Shown: positions 35,229-43,379, numbered from the stretch's first letter. The stretch is 64,000 nt of DNA from Pedobacter sp. MC2016-14 (GCF_020991475.1 NZ_JAJMPA010000002.1:248001-312000), one strand, 5' to 3'. Notes: generated from the letters alone by a model not told the origin. Made by a program: numbers and translations.

Positions 35229-35867
35229 TTAATTATGAAACAGTTCGCTTAAATTCAATTTAAAACCGGGCAGCAAAGCTGAGGTAAGCTCGCCATCTCC
35301 TGTAAATTGTGTGTTTTTTTCATATTTTCCTGAAGCATCCAATTCATATTTCATCACGCTCTTTTTAACAGGATGAACTACCCAGTATTCTTTTATGCCG
35401 AATTCTTCATACAAGTGGAATTTGAGGTTGAGTTCTTTTTTATTGTTACTGGGAGAAAGGACTTCAACCATAATATCCGGGGCGCCAATACAACCGCGGG
35501 CATCTACTTTGGTCAAATCACAGATCACACAAATATCCGGCTGCACTACGGTTGTTACCGCTTCATCATCTTTAGCATCATGGGTTAAGCGCACATCAAA
35601 AGGTGCTGCAAAAACTTTGCAACTTTTATTTTTTAAATAGAAGTAAAGTTCGCCGGAAAGATTCATTGCTATTTCCTGGTGTACTGAGGAAGGCGCAGCC
35701 ATTTGATAAATACGTCCCCTGATCAATTCTAAGCGTTCGTCAATTTCCCAGCGCAGGTAATTGGCATATGAATAAAAGCCAGTAAGGTCTATGTCAGATA
35801 ATTGCTGAGCAGGTTCATCCGTTCTATCTGGATATGGTTTGTGAGGTAGTTCTTTATCCTTCGTCAT
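35229..35867 (-). CDS. Uma2 family endonuclease-like protein, tandem copy 2
   Basis: 212 residues, same fold and core motifs as copy 1 (VQPDICVICD, GAPDIMVEVLSPSNNKKE). Copies 2 and 3 are the same length and differ mainly in residues 5-25 and 40-95, for example LSGELYFYLKNKSCKVFAAPFDVRLTHDAKDD here. The start lies 755 bp from that of copy 1 and of copy 3. The exact -7 element TATCTTTG at 35872-35879 ends four bases before the ATG. Confidence 0.88.
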   Translation of the reverse strand: MTKDKELPHKPYPDRTDEPAQQLSDIDLTGFYSYANYLRWEIDERLELIRGRIYQMAAPSSVHQEIAMNLSGELYFYLKNKSCKVFAAPFDVRLTHDAKDDEAVTTVVQPDICVICDLTKVDARGCIGAPDIMVEVLSPSNNKKELNLKFHLYEEFGIKEYWVVHPVKKSVMKYELDASGKYEKNTQFTGDGELTSALLPGFKLNLSELFHN

Positions 35868-35871
35868 GATA

Positions 35872-35928
35872 CAAAGATAAATAACCCTAATGCTATTAGT
35901 CGTATGGTTTCAGGAACTTACGTAAGTT
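35872..35928 (-). promoter_or_regulatory. Promoter region of Uma2 copy 2 with 14-bp palindrome
   Basis: Same palindrome at 35915-35928 and exact -7 element TATCTTTG at 35879-35872, 49.5 bp apart (centre to last G). Confidence 0.5.
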
Positions 35929-35983
35929 ATAAATTACTACGGTTATGATGTCTTAAGGTGTTAAAAAAAACTTATCCTGCTCC

Positions 35984-36622
35984 TTAATTATGAAACAGTT
36001 CGCTTAAATTCAATTTAAAACCGGGCAGCAGAGCTGAGGTAAGCTCTTCATCTCCGGTAAATTGTGTGTTTTTTTCATATTTTCCTGAAGCATCTAATTC
36101 ATATTTCATCACGCTCTTTTTAACAGGATGAACTACCCAGTATTCTTTTATGGCGAATTCTTCATACAAGTGGAATTTGAGGTTGAGTTCTTTCTTATTG
36201 TTACTGGGAGAAAGGACTTCAACCATAATATCCGGGGCGCCAATACAGCCGCGGGCATCTACTTTGGTCAAATCGCAGATCACACAAATATCCGGCTGTA
36301 CCACAGTTGTTACCGCTGTATCATCGGTAGAGTCATGGGTTAAGCGCACATCAAAAGGTGCAATAAATACTTGACAGCTTTTCTTTTTCAGGTAAAAGTA
36401 AAGCTCTGCAAATAGGGTTCCCGCTATTACCTGGTGTGTTGAGGAAGGCGCAGTCATTTGATAAATACGTCCCCTGATCAATTCTAAGCGCTCGTCAATT
36501 TCCCAGCGCAGGTAATTGGAATAAGAATAAAAGCCAGTAAGGTCTATGTCAGATAATTGATGAACAGGTTCATCCGCTCTATCCGGATATGGTTTGTGAT
36601 GTAGTTCTTTATCCTTCGTCAT
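35984..36622 (-). CDS. Uma2 family endonuclease-like protein, tandem copy 3
   Basis: 212 residues, nearest to copy 2. Differences include TLFAELYFYLKKKSCQVFIAPFDVRLTHDSTDD and YEEFAIKEYW in place of YEEFGIKEYW. The upstream element is TATCTTCG (one mismatch), again four bases before the start. It is the first of the three in the direction of transcription; whether each copy has its own promoter, as the repeated upstream sequence suggests, or they are read together cannot be told. Confidence 0.87.
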   Translation of the reverse strand: MTKDKELHHKPYPDRADEPVHQLSDIDLTGFYSYSNYLRWEIDERLELIRGRIYQMTAPSSTHQVIAGTLFAELYFYLKKKSCQVFIAPFDVRLTHDSTDDTAVTTVVQPDICVICDLTKVDARGCIGAPDIMVEVLSPSNNKKELNLKFHLYEEFAIKEYWVVHPVKKSVMKYELDASGKYEKNTQFTGDEELTSALLPGFKLNLSELFHN

Positions 36623-36626
36623 GATA

Positions 36627-36683
36627 CGAAGATAAATAAGCCTAATGCTATTAGTCGTATGGTTTCAGGAACTTACGTAAGTT
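36627..36683 (-). promoter_or_regulatory. Promoter region of Uma2 copy 3 with 14-bp palindrome
   Basis: Same palindrome at 36670-36683; -7 element degenerate, TATCTTCG at 36634-36627. Spacing again 49.5 bp. Confidence 0.45.
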
Positions 36684-37010
36684 ATAAATTATTACGGTTA
36701 TGGTTTTAAGGATTTGAAAGGTTTTTTTTCGATGAAATAATATAGCTGTAGCAGCTTATACCAAGGCAAAACATAGATAGCTCTTGTATATTCATAATAA
36801 GTTATTTACTATTTATTTAAAAATAAGATATATACTTAATAAGTATCTTTTAAAGATGTTTAACAGGTCATTTACATATCAAAATGACCTTTATATAATA
36901 TTTAAAAGTTATATTATATATATTTTATTAATCTTTAAATAATGTATAAGAATTTGGTTTATTAACAGTTTGTTTCTATTTTAGGCCATTGTTAATTAAA
37001 ATCAGAAAAA
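36684..37010. other. AT-rich intergenic region between divergent Uma2 and DUF6266 genes
   Basis: No convincing ORF. Very AT-rich, with two inverted repeats: AGGTCATTT / AAATGACCT (36865-36873, 36882-36890, 8-base loop) followed by TTTATATAA, and ATACTT-AAT-AAGTAT (36832-36846). They lie upstream of the DUF6266 gene and could be operators or leader hairpins. No exact TAnnTTTG element was identified with confidence. Confidence 0.5.
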
Positions 37011-37847
37011 ATGGGTATAGCACTTCAGGGTATCAATGGAGCCTTCTCCGGAAAAGTAGGGACTGTAGTAGGTTATGTTTTAAAGGGGCAAAATGTGATG
37101 CGTTCGCTTCCTAAGAAAAGAACAGGTAAAGTCTCTAAAGCTGAACTGGGGAACCGTGATAAAATGAAGTTGCTCAGTGAGCTATCTAAACCGTTGAAGC
37201 CATTTTTGAACATGACCTTAACACCCGGGGCACGCGGCACTACCTATAATTGGTATAACCTTTACATTGCATATAACAATCCTAATGCTGTTAAAGGCGA
37301 ATACCCGAAGCTGGAAATCGATTATCAGAATGTGGTGCTGAGTCGTGGTGATTTAAAACAACCTGTTAATGTAGCGCTGGAACGTGTGGTTAATGACATT
37401 AAAATTAGCTGGGAAGTGTTGGATGAGGATAAAAACAACAATGACCAGACGATGATTGCGGTCTATTTTCCAAGAATTGGTGCCGCTAAGACGATACTGG
37501 GGGGTAATAAAAGAAAAGAAGGATTTGAACTTGTGGAGCTTAATGATAAACTAGCAAAAGAAGAAATGGAAATCTATATTTCTTTTGTGAGTAATGACAG
37601 GCAAAAGTTCTCTGATAGTTTATATGCCGGCAGATTTGAAGGTAAGAAGACGGCAAAGAAAAAGGTAGTGGCTAAAGTTAATGTTCCAGCTGGTGAAGCG
37701 ACAGATGAAGTACCCGCAGCAGATTTAAGAGAAGCAACTCAAATAAAAGCGCTTGAAATCGCAAAAAACCTTAAGACCATGGGCATGTCGCCTATTGCGA
37801 TCTCAACTGCAACTGGGCTAACGATAGATGTTGTTGTGGGGTTATAG
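37011..37847 (+). CDS. DUF6266 family protein with nuclease/transposase-like C-terminal tail
   Basis: 278 residues. The opening GINGAFSGKVGTVVGYVLKGQNVMRSLPK is the DUF6266 signature, a family expanded in Pedobacter and relatives; function unknown. The body (to about residue 215) is beta-rich and lysine-rich. The last 35 residues, EATQIKALEIAKNLKTMGMSPIAISTATGLTIDVV, resemble the helical tail that ends Rpn-type PD-(D/E)XK recombination-promoting nucleases (pattern A..LK..G.S...IS..TGL....). I read this as a fusion or chance addition; no nuclease core is present. Flanked by Uma2 genes and a TetR gene, in an accessory-looking patch. Confidence 0.8.
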   Translation: MGIALQGINGAFSGKVGTVVGYVLKGQNVMRSLPKKRTGKVSKAELGNRDKMKLLSELSKPLKPFLNMTLTPGARGTTYNWYNLYIAYNNPNAVKGEYPKLEIDYQNVVLSRGDLKQPVNVALERVVNDIKISWEVLDEDKNNNDQTMIAVYFPRIGAAKTILGGNKRKEGFELVELNDKLAKEEMEIYISFVSNDRQKFSDSLYAGRFEGKKTAKKKVVAKVNVPAGEATDEVPAADLREATQIKALEIAKNLKTMGMSPIAISTATGLTIDVVVGL

Positions 37848-37976
37848 TGCTAAACCTACTCGTCTTTTATGAAGCTATGACCTGTTTGCGCCATAAAAAA
37901 TGTGGCTTGCAGCATATACTGCGGCGCTTTAAATTTGTTTTGACAATAAAGTGATACTGCCTTTAAAAAAGAGTTC

Positions 37977-37999
37977 TACATTTGTCTAACACTGTTAGA
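37977..37999 (+). promoter_or_regulatory. tetR promoter with operator O1
   Basis: Exact -7 element TACATTTG at 37977-37984 directly abuts the perfect 15-bp palindrome TCTAACACTGTTAGA at 37985-37999, which would cover the transcription start. Three more copies follow between tetR and the pump operon, so autorepression is the natural reading. Confidence 0.7.
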
Positions 38000-38012
38000 T
38001 TATTTATGGTTT

Positions 38013-38066
38013 TAACAGAATGTTTGCTGGCTATTTAATTAAGTTATGCCGGCAAAATTTCTGTTA
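38013..38066 (+). promoter_or_regulatory. Large stem-loop in the tetR leader
   Basis: Outer arms TAACAGAA (38013-38020) / TTCTGTTA (38059-38066), a 2x2 internal mismatch, inner arms TTTGCTGGC (38023-38031) / GCCGGCAAA (38048-38056, one G-T pair) and a 16-base AT loop. It lies between the operator and the tetR start codon (38084). Confidence 0.55.
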
Positions 38067-38083
38067 GAGAATTAAAGTAGAAC

Positions 38084-38683
38084 ATGGGTAGCAAAGAAAG
38101 AATTCAAAGAGGCAAAGAAGAAACTAAGGCGAACATCCTGGATGCGGCTTTGGAGATCGTTAAAGAAGACGGTTGGCAGGCTTTGAGTATGCGCAAAATT
38201 GCGGATAAGATTGAGTACACTGCGCCCATTATCTATGAGTACTTTGCCAATAAAGAAGGTATTTTGCTGGAGTTGACACGTGTGGGTAATGGCTTATTGC
38301 TGAAACAATTTAAAGTTGCGCAGGCTACCCACCATACTCCGGAAGAGCAGCTGAGCGCAATGTGGATGGCCTATTGGGATTTTGCATTTGAGCATAAGGA
38401 ACTTTATAAGCTGATGTTTGGTGTGGATGTGATGTGTTGTGAGCTTAAAAGTAGCTTGCCCGAAGCGGAAGCCGCAGAAGAGTTACTTTGGGACGCCATC
38501 ATTATGGTGATGAACGATAAAAACGCATCTGAAGAGATTGTATGCAGGAAATACTATACTTTTTGGTCTATTATACATGGATTGATTTCAATCAATTTAG
38601 TTCGTAAAGGAAGAAATGATGAAATGAACCAGCATATCCTGAAAGACGCCATTAATGGCATTATAAGAACAATAAACGATTAA
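38084..38683 (+). CDS. TetR/AcrR family repressor of the downstream RND pump
   Basis: 199 residues. N-terminal helix-turn-helix: TKANILDAALEIVKEDGWQALSMRKIADKIEYTAPIIYEYFANKEGILLEL, the TetR pattern. The C-terminal ligand domain includes MWMAYWDFAFEHKELYKLMFGVD, as in the TetR C-terminal WHG-type domain. The same-strand RND adaptor, permease and outer-membrane genes begin 272 bp downstream. Four palindromic sites with the core TTAACACTGTTA or TCTAACACTGTTAGA lie before tetR and before the pump genes, so it most likely represses both. The inducing compound is unknown. The start at 38084 leaves a leader of about 90 bases. Confidence 0.92.
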   Translation: MGSKERIQRGKEETKANILDAALEIVKEDGWQALSMRKIADKIEYTAPIIYEYFANKEGILLELTRVGNGLLLKQFKVAQATHHTPEEQLSAMWMAYWDFAFEHKELYKLMFGVDVMCCELKSSLPEAEAAEELLWDAIIMVMNDKNASEEIVCRKYYTFWSIIHGLISINLVRKGRNDEMNQHILKDAINGIIRTIND

Positions 38684-38703
38684 TCTCTTTTTTTTATGGA
38701 ATA

Positions 38704-38718
38704 CTTAACACTGTTAGA
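38704..38718 (+). promoter_or_regulatory. TetR operator O2
   Basis: CTTAACACTGTTAGA, 20 bp after the tetR stop; shares 20 identical bases with O1 (AACACTGTTAGATTATTTAT). Confidence 0.65.
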
Positions 38719-38835
38719 TTATTTATACGTGATTACCGCCCCGGAAAGGAAGCGCGTACAAGCAAAAGCGAAGCAGCTAGCCTTAAATACCAGCGCTAAA
38801 CTAACAAGTGAAACTGCGTTTTTTTTGCGCGGTAA

Positions 38836-38850
38836 CTTAACACTGTTAAA
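38836..38850 (+). promoter_or_regulatory. TetR operator O3
   Basis: CTTAACACTGTTAAA; core TTAACACTGTTAA is a perfect 13-bp palindrome. Confidence 0.6.
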
Positions 38851-38922
38851 TAGATTACGCTCGTTAAAACATCACCATCCAGCACATTAGAAACACAAAC
38901 AAATATATTTTTTACCCCATCA

Positions 38923-38937
38923 CTTAACACTGTTAGA
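38923..38937 (+). promoter_or_regulatory. TetR operator O4 at the RND operon promoter
   Basis: CTTAACACTGTTAGA, 18 bp before the adaptor start codon. A TATATTTT element (one mismatch to TAnnTTTG) at 38904-38911 lies just upstream, so O4 would cover the start region of the pump transcript. Confidence 0.65.
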
Positions 38938-38955
38938 TTATAAAAAACAAACATT

Positions 38956-40101
38956 ATGAAAACTCCAATATTACTTTTACTATCCGTTATACTTTTAGCC
39001 GCAGGATGTGCAGGCGATAAAGTTCAGGTTGCAGAACCTGTAGTTCAATCCTTACCGGTAGCTGCCCTGGAAAGCAACATGGAAACTACCTATGTTGATT
39101 ATCCTGCTTCCATTCAGGGTACGGTAGATTTAGAGATCCGTCCGCAAGTTTCTGGTACACTGGATCAAATTTATGTCAATGAAGGTGCCCAGGTACAAAA
39201 AGGTCAGCCCCTTTTTAAAATCAATGAATTGCCTTACAGGGAAGCCTTAAACAATGCGAAGGCATTATTGCATGCAGCCCAGGCTGCAGTTTTAAATGCT
39301 CAGCTTGAGGTACAGAAATTAACTCCGCTTGTGCAAAATAAGGTGGTGTCTGACTTCCAGTTAAAGAGTGCAAAAGCTTCTTTTGAAGTGGCGCAAGCCA
39401 ATGTAGAGCAGGCCAGGGCTGGTGTAGCTGCTGCCCAGATTAATTTAGGTTATACGCTGATTAAAGCGCCTGTAAATGGTTATATAGGCAGGTTGCCTAA
39501 AAAACAGGGTAGTTTGGTAAGTCCGGCAGATCCTGCTGCACTGACTTCACTTTCTGATGCGCATGAGGTACATGTTTATTTCTCTTTAGGAGAAGATGAC
39601 TTTATTGGCTTTAATGCCAAATACCCGGGCAAAACTGTTGCGGAAAGAATAAAAAATGTACCGGGTGTATCATTAGTATTGGCTGATGAACAGGTATATG
39701 GTCAGAAAGGAAAGATTGACATGGTGGATGGCCAGTTTGATAAGCAAACCGGTTCCATTACACTTAGGGCAACGTTTGCAAATGCACAGGGCTTGCTGAG
39801 ATCAGGCAATACAGGGAAGATCCGCCTTGGTTTAGACCATAAAGATGCTGTATTGGTTCCACAATCGGCTACTTTGGAAATGCAGGATAAGATTTTTGTC
39901 TTTGCGATGGCAGACAGCAATAAGGTTAAAAAAACACCAATTACAGTGATGGGTAAAGTTGGCAACAGTTACCTGATTAAAGATGGTTTGAAATCTGGCG
40001 ATCAGATTGTACTGAGCGGACTAGACCGCCTGCAAGAAGGCCAGGTGATCCATCCTGAAAAACAAGTTGCTAAAACAGCAGAAAAGGTAGCTAAGCTGTA
40101 A
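38956..40101 (+). CDS. RND periplasmic adaptor lipoprotein (AcrA-type)
   Basis: 381 residues. Lipoprotein signal LLAAGC (Cys19). Barrel-sandwich segments VDLEIRPQVSGTLDQIYVNEGAQVQKGQPLFKI and LIKAPVNGYIGRLPKKQGSLVSPAD flank a helical hairpin (LLHAAQAAVLNAQLEVQKL); beta-barrel and membrane-proximal domains follow (VLVPQSATLEMQDKIFVF, LSGLDRLQEGQVI). AcrA/MexA-like layout, distinct from the shorter adaptor at 31.6 kb. First gene of the TetR-controlled pump; 43 bp before the permease. Confidence 0.94.
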   Translation: MKTPILLLLSVILLAAGCAGDKVQVAEPVVQSLPVAALESNMETTYVDYPASIQGTVDLEIRPQVSGTLDQIYVNEGAQVQKGQPLFKINELPYREALNNAKALLHAAQAAVLNAQLEVQKLTPLVQNKVVSDFQLKSAKASFEVAQANVEQARAGVAAAQINLGYTLIKAPVNGYIGRLPKKQGSLVSPADPAALTSLSDAHEVHVYFSLGEDDFIGFNAKYPGKTVAERIKNVPGVSLVLADEQVYGQKGKIDMVDGQFDKQTGSITLRATFANAQGLLRSGNTGKIRLGLDHKDAVLVPQSATLEMQDKIFVFAMADSNKVKKTPITVMGKVGNSYLIKDGLKSGDQIVLSGLDRLQEGQVIHPEKQVAKTAEKVAKL

Positions 40102-40144
40102 GTTTTGCATTCCTTTAATTTAATAACAACTCATACAAATTACA

Positions 40145-43100
40145 ATGTTTAAGATATTTATACAAAGACCCGTATTGGCTACCGTAATCTCCATTTTGTT
40201 GGTGATACTGGGTGTGCTGGGTTTAACTAAACTGCCTTTACAGCAGTTTCCGGACATTGCGCCGCCGGCAGTATTGGTCGCAGCCGTTTACCCGGGTGCC
40301 AACGCCGAAACTGTATTGCGTTCTGTAGCACCATCTTTAGAGGAGTCTATTAACGGGGTAGAAAATATGAGCTACATGAGCTCAACTGCCAGTAACGACG
40401 GTACTTTGGCCATTACCGTTTACTTTAAACAGGGAACTGATCCGGATCAGGCGGCGGTAAATGTGCAAAACAGGGTAGCCCAGGCTACAAGTCAGCTTCC
40501 TCAGGAGGTTGTGCAACAGGGGATCACCACCACGAAACAGCAGAACAGCTTAATTGGTGCCGTGGGGATTTACACAGAACATCCTGAAAAATACGACCAG
40601 ACTTTTGTAGCGAATTACGCGCAGATTAATATCATTCCTGAAATTAAACGGATTCCGGGGATAGGTTCTGCAGTGATCTTTGGTGGGGTTAAAGACTACT
40701 CTATGCGTGTTTGGCTTAATCCGGCACAGATGGCGGCCTACAAAATTACCCCTGCCGAAGTGATGGGCGCTATACAGGACAAAAACCTGGAAGCTGCACC
40801 CGGAAAATTTGGGGAAACCAGCAAGGAAGTATTTGAGTATGTGATTAAATACAAAGGCAAGCTAACCAAACCGGAGGAATATGAAAATATTGCGATCCGT
40901 GCCAATAACGACGGTTCTGTACTGCATTTAAAAGATGTAGCGCGTGTAGAACTGGGTGCCTATTCTTACACTAGTGTTAGTCATTTAAACGGTAAAGATG
41001 GGATCGCAATCGGTTTGATCCAGCTGGCAGGTTCAAATGCCAATGAAATTCAAATTGAGGTAGACAAGCTGATGGAAAAAGCAGCAAAAGATTTTCCGGA
41101 TGGCATTAAATACAATCAGTTTTACCGTACCAAAACGGCACTTGATGAATCCATCAGTCAGGTTGAACATACGCTTATTGAAGCCTTTATCCTGGTATTT
41201 ATTGTGGTGTTCATTTTCCTTCAGGATTTCAGGTCTACCTTAATTCCGGCTATTGCCGTTCCTGTGGCCTTAATGGGTACATTCTTCTTCATGAGCCTGT
41301 TTGGATTTTCTATTAACCTGCTCACCTTGTTTGCCCTTGTTCTGGCCATAGGTATTGTGGTAGATGATGCTATTGTGGTGGTGGAGGCGGTGCACGCTAA
41401 ACTGGAACACCACCCGGGAATGAGCCCCAAAACCGCTACTAAAAAGGCCATGCATGAAATTACTGGTGCTATTATATCTATTACCTTAGTGATGGCAGCG
41501 GTGTTTTTACCGGTAGGTTTTATGACCGGATCAACGGGTATTTTTTACCGGCAGTTTGCCTTTACCATGTCCATAGCCATTGTGATCTCGGCGGTTAACG
41601 CCTTAACTTTGAGTCCTGCTTTGGCCGCATTGTTCTTGAAAAGTACACATGTTAACGAACACGGAGCAGTAGTTAAAACAGGATTTGTACAAAAGTTTTA
41701 TACTGGCTTTAACAGTGCTTTCGGAGTAATTACCGACAGGTATATCAATGGGGTAAAGTTTCTGATTAAGAAAAGATGGGTAGCCATTAGCGGATTGGTA
41801 GTGATTGTGGTGGCCACTGTTTTTATGGTGATGAATACCAAGTCTGGATTCATCCCTACGGAAGACCAGGGTTTTATTGCCGTGTCTATGTCAACGCCCT
41901 CAGGGACTTCCTTAGATGGAACCACTAAAATACTGAATGCAGCAGAAGAATCTGTACGTTCATTGCCTGCGGCAAGATTTGTGACCGCTATATCTGGGTT
42001 TAACTTGTTAACGAACTCCAACAGTCCATCTTCCGCAGTGTTTTTTGTACTGCTTAAACCTAATAAAGACCGCGGAGAGGTTAAAGACATCAATGCCATA
42101 CAGGACATCATCCGTGGTAAATTGGGTGCTATAACTGGGGGTAGTTTCTTTGTGTTTAGTTTTCCAACGGTGCCTGGTTTTAGCAACGTAGAAGCACTTG
42201 ATTTGGTGTTGCAGGATAAAACTGGTGGTAAATTGGAGAAATTTAGTGGTGTGGCCAATGAGTTTATCGGCAAACTGATGCAAAGGAAGGAAATAGCATA
42301 TGCTTTTACTTCTTTTAAAGCAGATTATCCGCAATTACAACTGGAAGTTAACGATGAAAAAGCTAACCAGCTAGGTGTAAATGTGAAAGACATTCTGCAA
42401 ACAATGCAAGCCTATTTCGGGAGTGCCCAGGCTTCGGATTTTAACCGCTTTGGTAAATATTACAGGGTAATTGTACAAGCTGACGTGAGCGACAGAACAG
42501 ATCCATCATCGATAGACAGGGTATTTGTGAAAAACAAAGCCGGTGAGATGGTGCCAATTAATACATTGGTTAAACTGACCCGGATTTATGGGTCTGAAAC
42601 GGTTTCACGTTACAACCTGTTCAATTCTATACAAATTAATGCAATTCCTAAACCTGGATTTAGTTCTGGTGATGCGATTAAGGCAATTCAGGAGACTGCT
42701 GCGGAGCAATTGCCATCTGGCTTTGCGTACGAGTTTTCTGGTCAGACACGTGAAGAAATTTCATCCGGTGGCCAGTCTACCGTTGTATTTCTGCTTTGTT
42801 TGGTCTTCGTTTACTTTTTGTTATCTGCACAGTACGAAAGTTACATCTTGCCACTGGCCGTAATTCTTTCCATCCCTACAGGTATATTTGGTGTGTTTGT
42901 GGTACTTGGTTTAACAGGGATTGAAAACAATATCTATGTGCAGGTGGCCCTGATTATGCTTATTGGTTTGCTGGCAAAAAATGCGATCCTGATTGTAGAA
43001 TTTGCGGTGCAAAAGCGAAAAGCAGGAATGGGATTGGTTGAAGCCGCCATTGATGCCGCAAGGTTAAGGATCAGGCCAATTATCATGACCTCACTGGCTT

Positions 43101-43339
43101 TCGTATTCGGTTTGTTCCCAATGAGTATTGCTACAGGTCCATCAGCCCAGGGTAACCACTCTATCAGTATCGGCGCAGCCGGAGGAATGGTGTCCGGGGT
43201 AATTTTGGGATTGTTCATCATTCCGGTGCTCTTCATCATTTTCCAGCATTTGCAGGAAAAACTTAGTGGTAAAGCCAATGCTGTTGACCACAATCAACAT
43301 AACCATAAAGAAATTGAATATGAACCCGACATGATTTAA
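40145..43339 (+). CDS. RND multidrug efflux permease (HAE1 family)
   Basis: 1064 residues, AcrB/MexB-like throughout. FKIFIQRPVLATVISILLVILGVLGLTKLPLQQFPDIAPP is the classic HAE1 N-terminus; helix 4 carries the proton-relay Asp pair (AIGIVVDDAIVVVEAV); RIRPIIMTSLAFVFGLFPM and GAAGGMVSGVILGLFIIPV end the protein. Pumps of this type export amphiphilic drugs and solvents; the substrate here is unknown. The last codons lie in a perfect 18-bp inverted repeat that precedes the outer-membrane gene. Confidence 0.95.
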   Translation: MFKIFIQRPVLATVISILLVILGVLGLTKLPLQQFPDIAPPAVLVAAVYPGANAETVLRSVAPSLEESINGVENMSYMSSTASNDGTLAITVYFKQGTDPDQAAVNVQNRVAQATSQLPQEVVQQGITTTKQQNSLIGAVGIYTEHPEKYDQTFVANYAQINIIPEIKRIPGIGSAVIFGGVKDYSMRVWLNPAQMAAYKITPAEVMGAIQDKNLEAAPGKFGETSKEVFEYVIKYKGKLTKPEEYENIAIRANNDGSVLHLKDVARVELGAYSYTSVSHLNGKDGIAIGLIQLAGSNANEIQIEVDKLMEKAAKDFPDGIKYNQFYRTKTALDESISQVEHTLIEAFILVFIVVFIFLQDFRSTLIPAIAVPVALMGTFFFMSLFGFSINLLTLFALVLAIGIVVDDAIVVVEAVHAKLEHHPGMSPKTATKKAMHEITGAIISITLVMAAVFLPVGFMTGSTGIFYRQFAFTMSIAIVISAVNALTLSPALAALFLKSTHVNEHGAVVKTGFVQKFYTGFNSAFGVITDRYINGVKFLIKKRWVAISGLVVIVVATVFMVMNTKSGFIPTEDQGFIAVSMSTPSGTSLDGTTKILNAAEESVRSLPAARFVTAISGFNLLTNSNSPSSAVFFVLLKPNKDRGEVKDINAIQDIIRGKLGAITGGSFFVFSFPTVPGFSNVEALDLVLQDKTGGKLEKFSGVANEFIGKLMQRKEIAYAFTSFKADYPQLQLEVNDEKANQLGVNVKDILQTMQAYFGSAQASDFNRFGKYYRVIVQADVSDRTDPSSIDRVFVKNKAGEMVPINTLVKLTRIYGSETVSRYNLFNSIQINAIPKPGFSSGDAIKAIQETAAEQLPSGFAYEFSGQTREEISSGGQSTVVFLLCLVFVYFLLSAQYESYILPLAVILSIPTGIFGVFVVLGLTGIENNIYVQVALIMLIGLLAKNAILIVEFAVQKRKAGMGLVEAAIDAARLRIRPIIMTSLAFVFGLFPMSIATGPSAQGNHSISIGAAGGMVSGVILGLFIIPVLFIIFQHLQEKLSGKANAVDHNQHNHKEIEYEPDMI

Positions 43340-43379
43340 ATAATTATTAAGTACACGGTACAATAATTATTTAAATCAT
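43331..43379 (+). repeat. Perfect 18-bp inverted repeat between pump permease and outer-membrane gene
   Basis: Arms ATGATTTAAATAATTATT (43331-43348) and AATAATTATTTAAATCAT (43362-43379); the 13-base loop AAGTACACGGTAC can pair further (GTAC-ACG-GTAC). It contains the permease stop codon (43337-43339) and ends 41 bp before the next start. Could attenuate, protect or process the mRNA between the two genes. Confidence 0.8.

Larger units (their letters stand above)
34487..36690. repeat. Three-unit tandem repeat (about 755 bp) carrying the Uma2 genes
   Basis: Start codons at 35112, 35867 and 36622 and the upstream palindromes at 35160, 35915 and 36670 are each spaced 755 bp. Both intergenic gaps are 116 bp. 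Repeat identity is very high in the 3' halves of the genes and in the upstream 60 bp, and much lower in the 5' halves, which suggests duplication followed by local gene conversion. The repeat breaks off at about 34487, before the copy 1 stop. Confidence 0.85.

Noticed and set aside
34487-36690. Possible CRISPR or transposon nature of the regular 755-bp repeat
   Set aside because: Units are whole genes with promoters, no spacers, no terminal inverted repeats and no transposase. It is a gene array.
38696-38890. 64-residue ORF between tetR and the RND operon
   Set aside because: It spans operators O2 and O3, has no recognisable domain, and its composition looks like translated regulatory DNA. 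Treated as intergenic.
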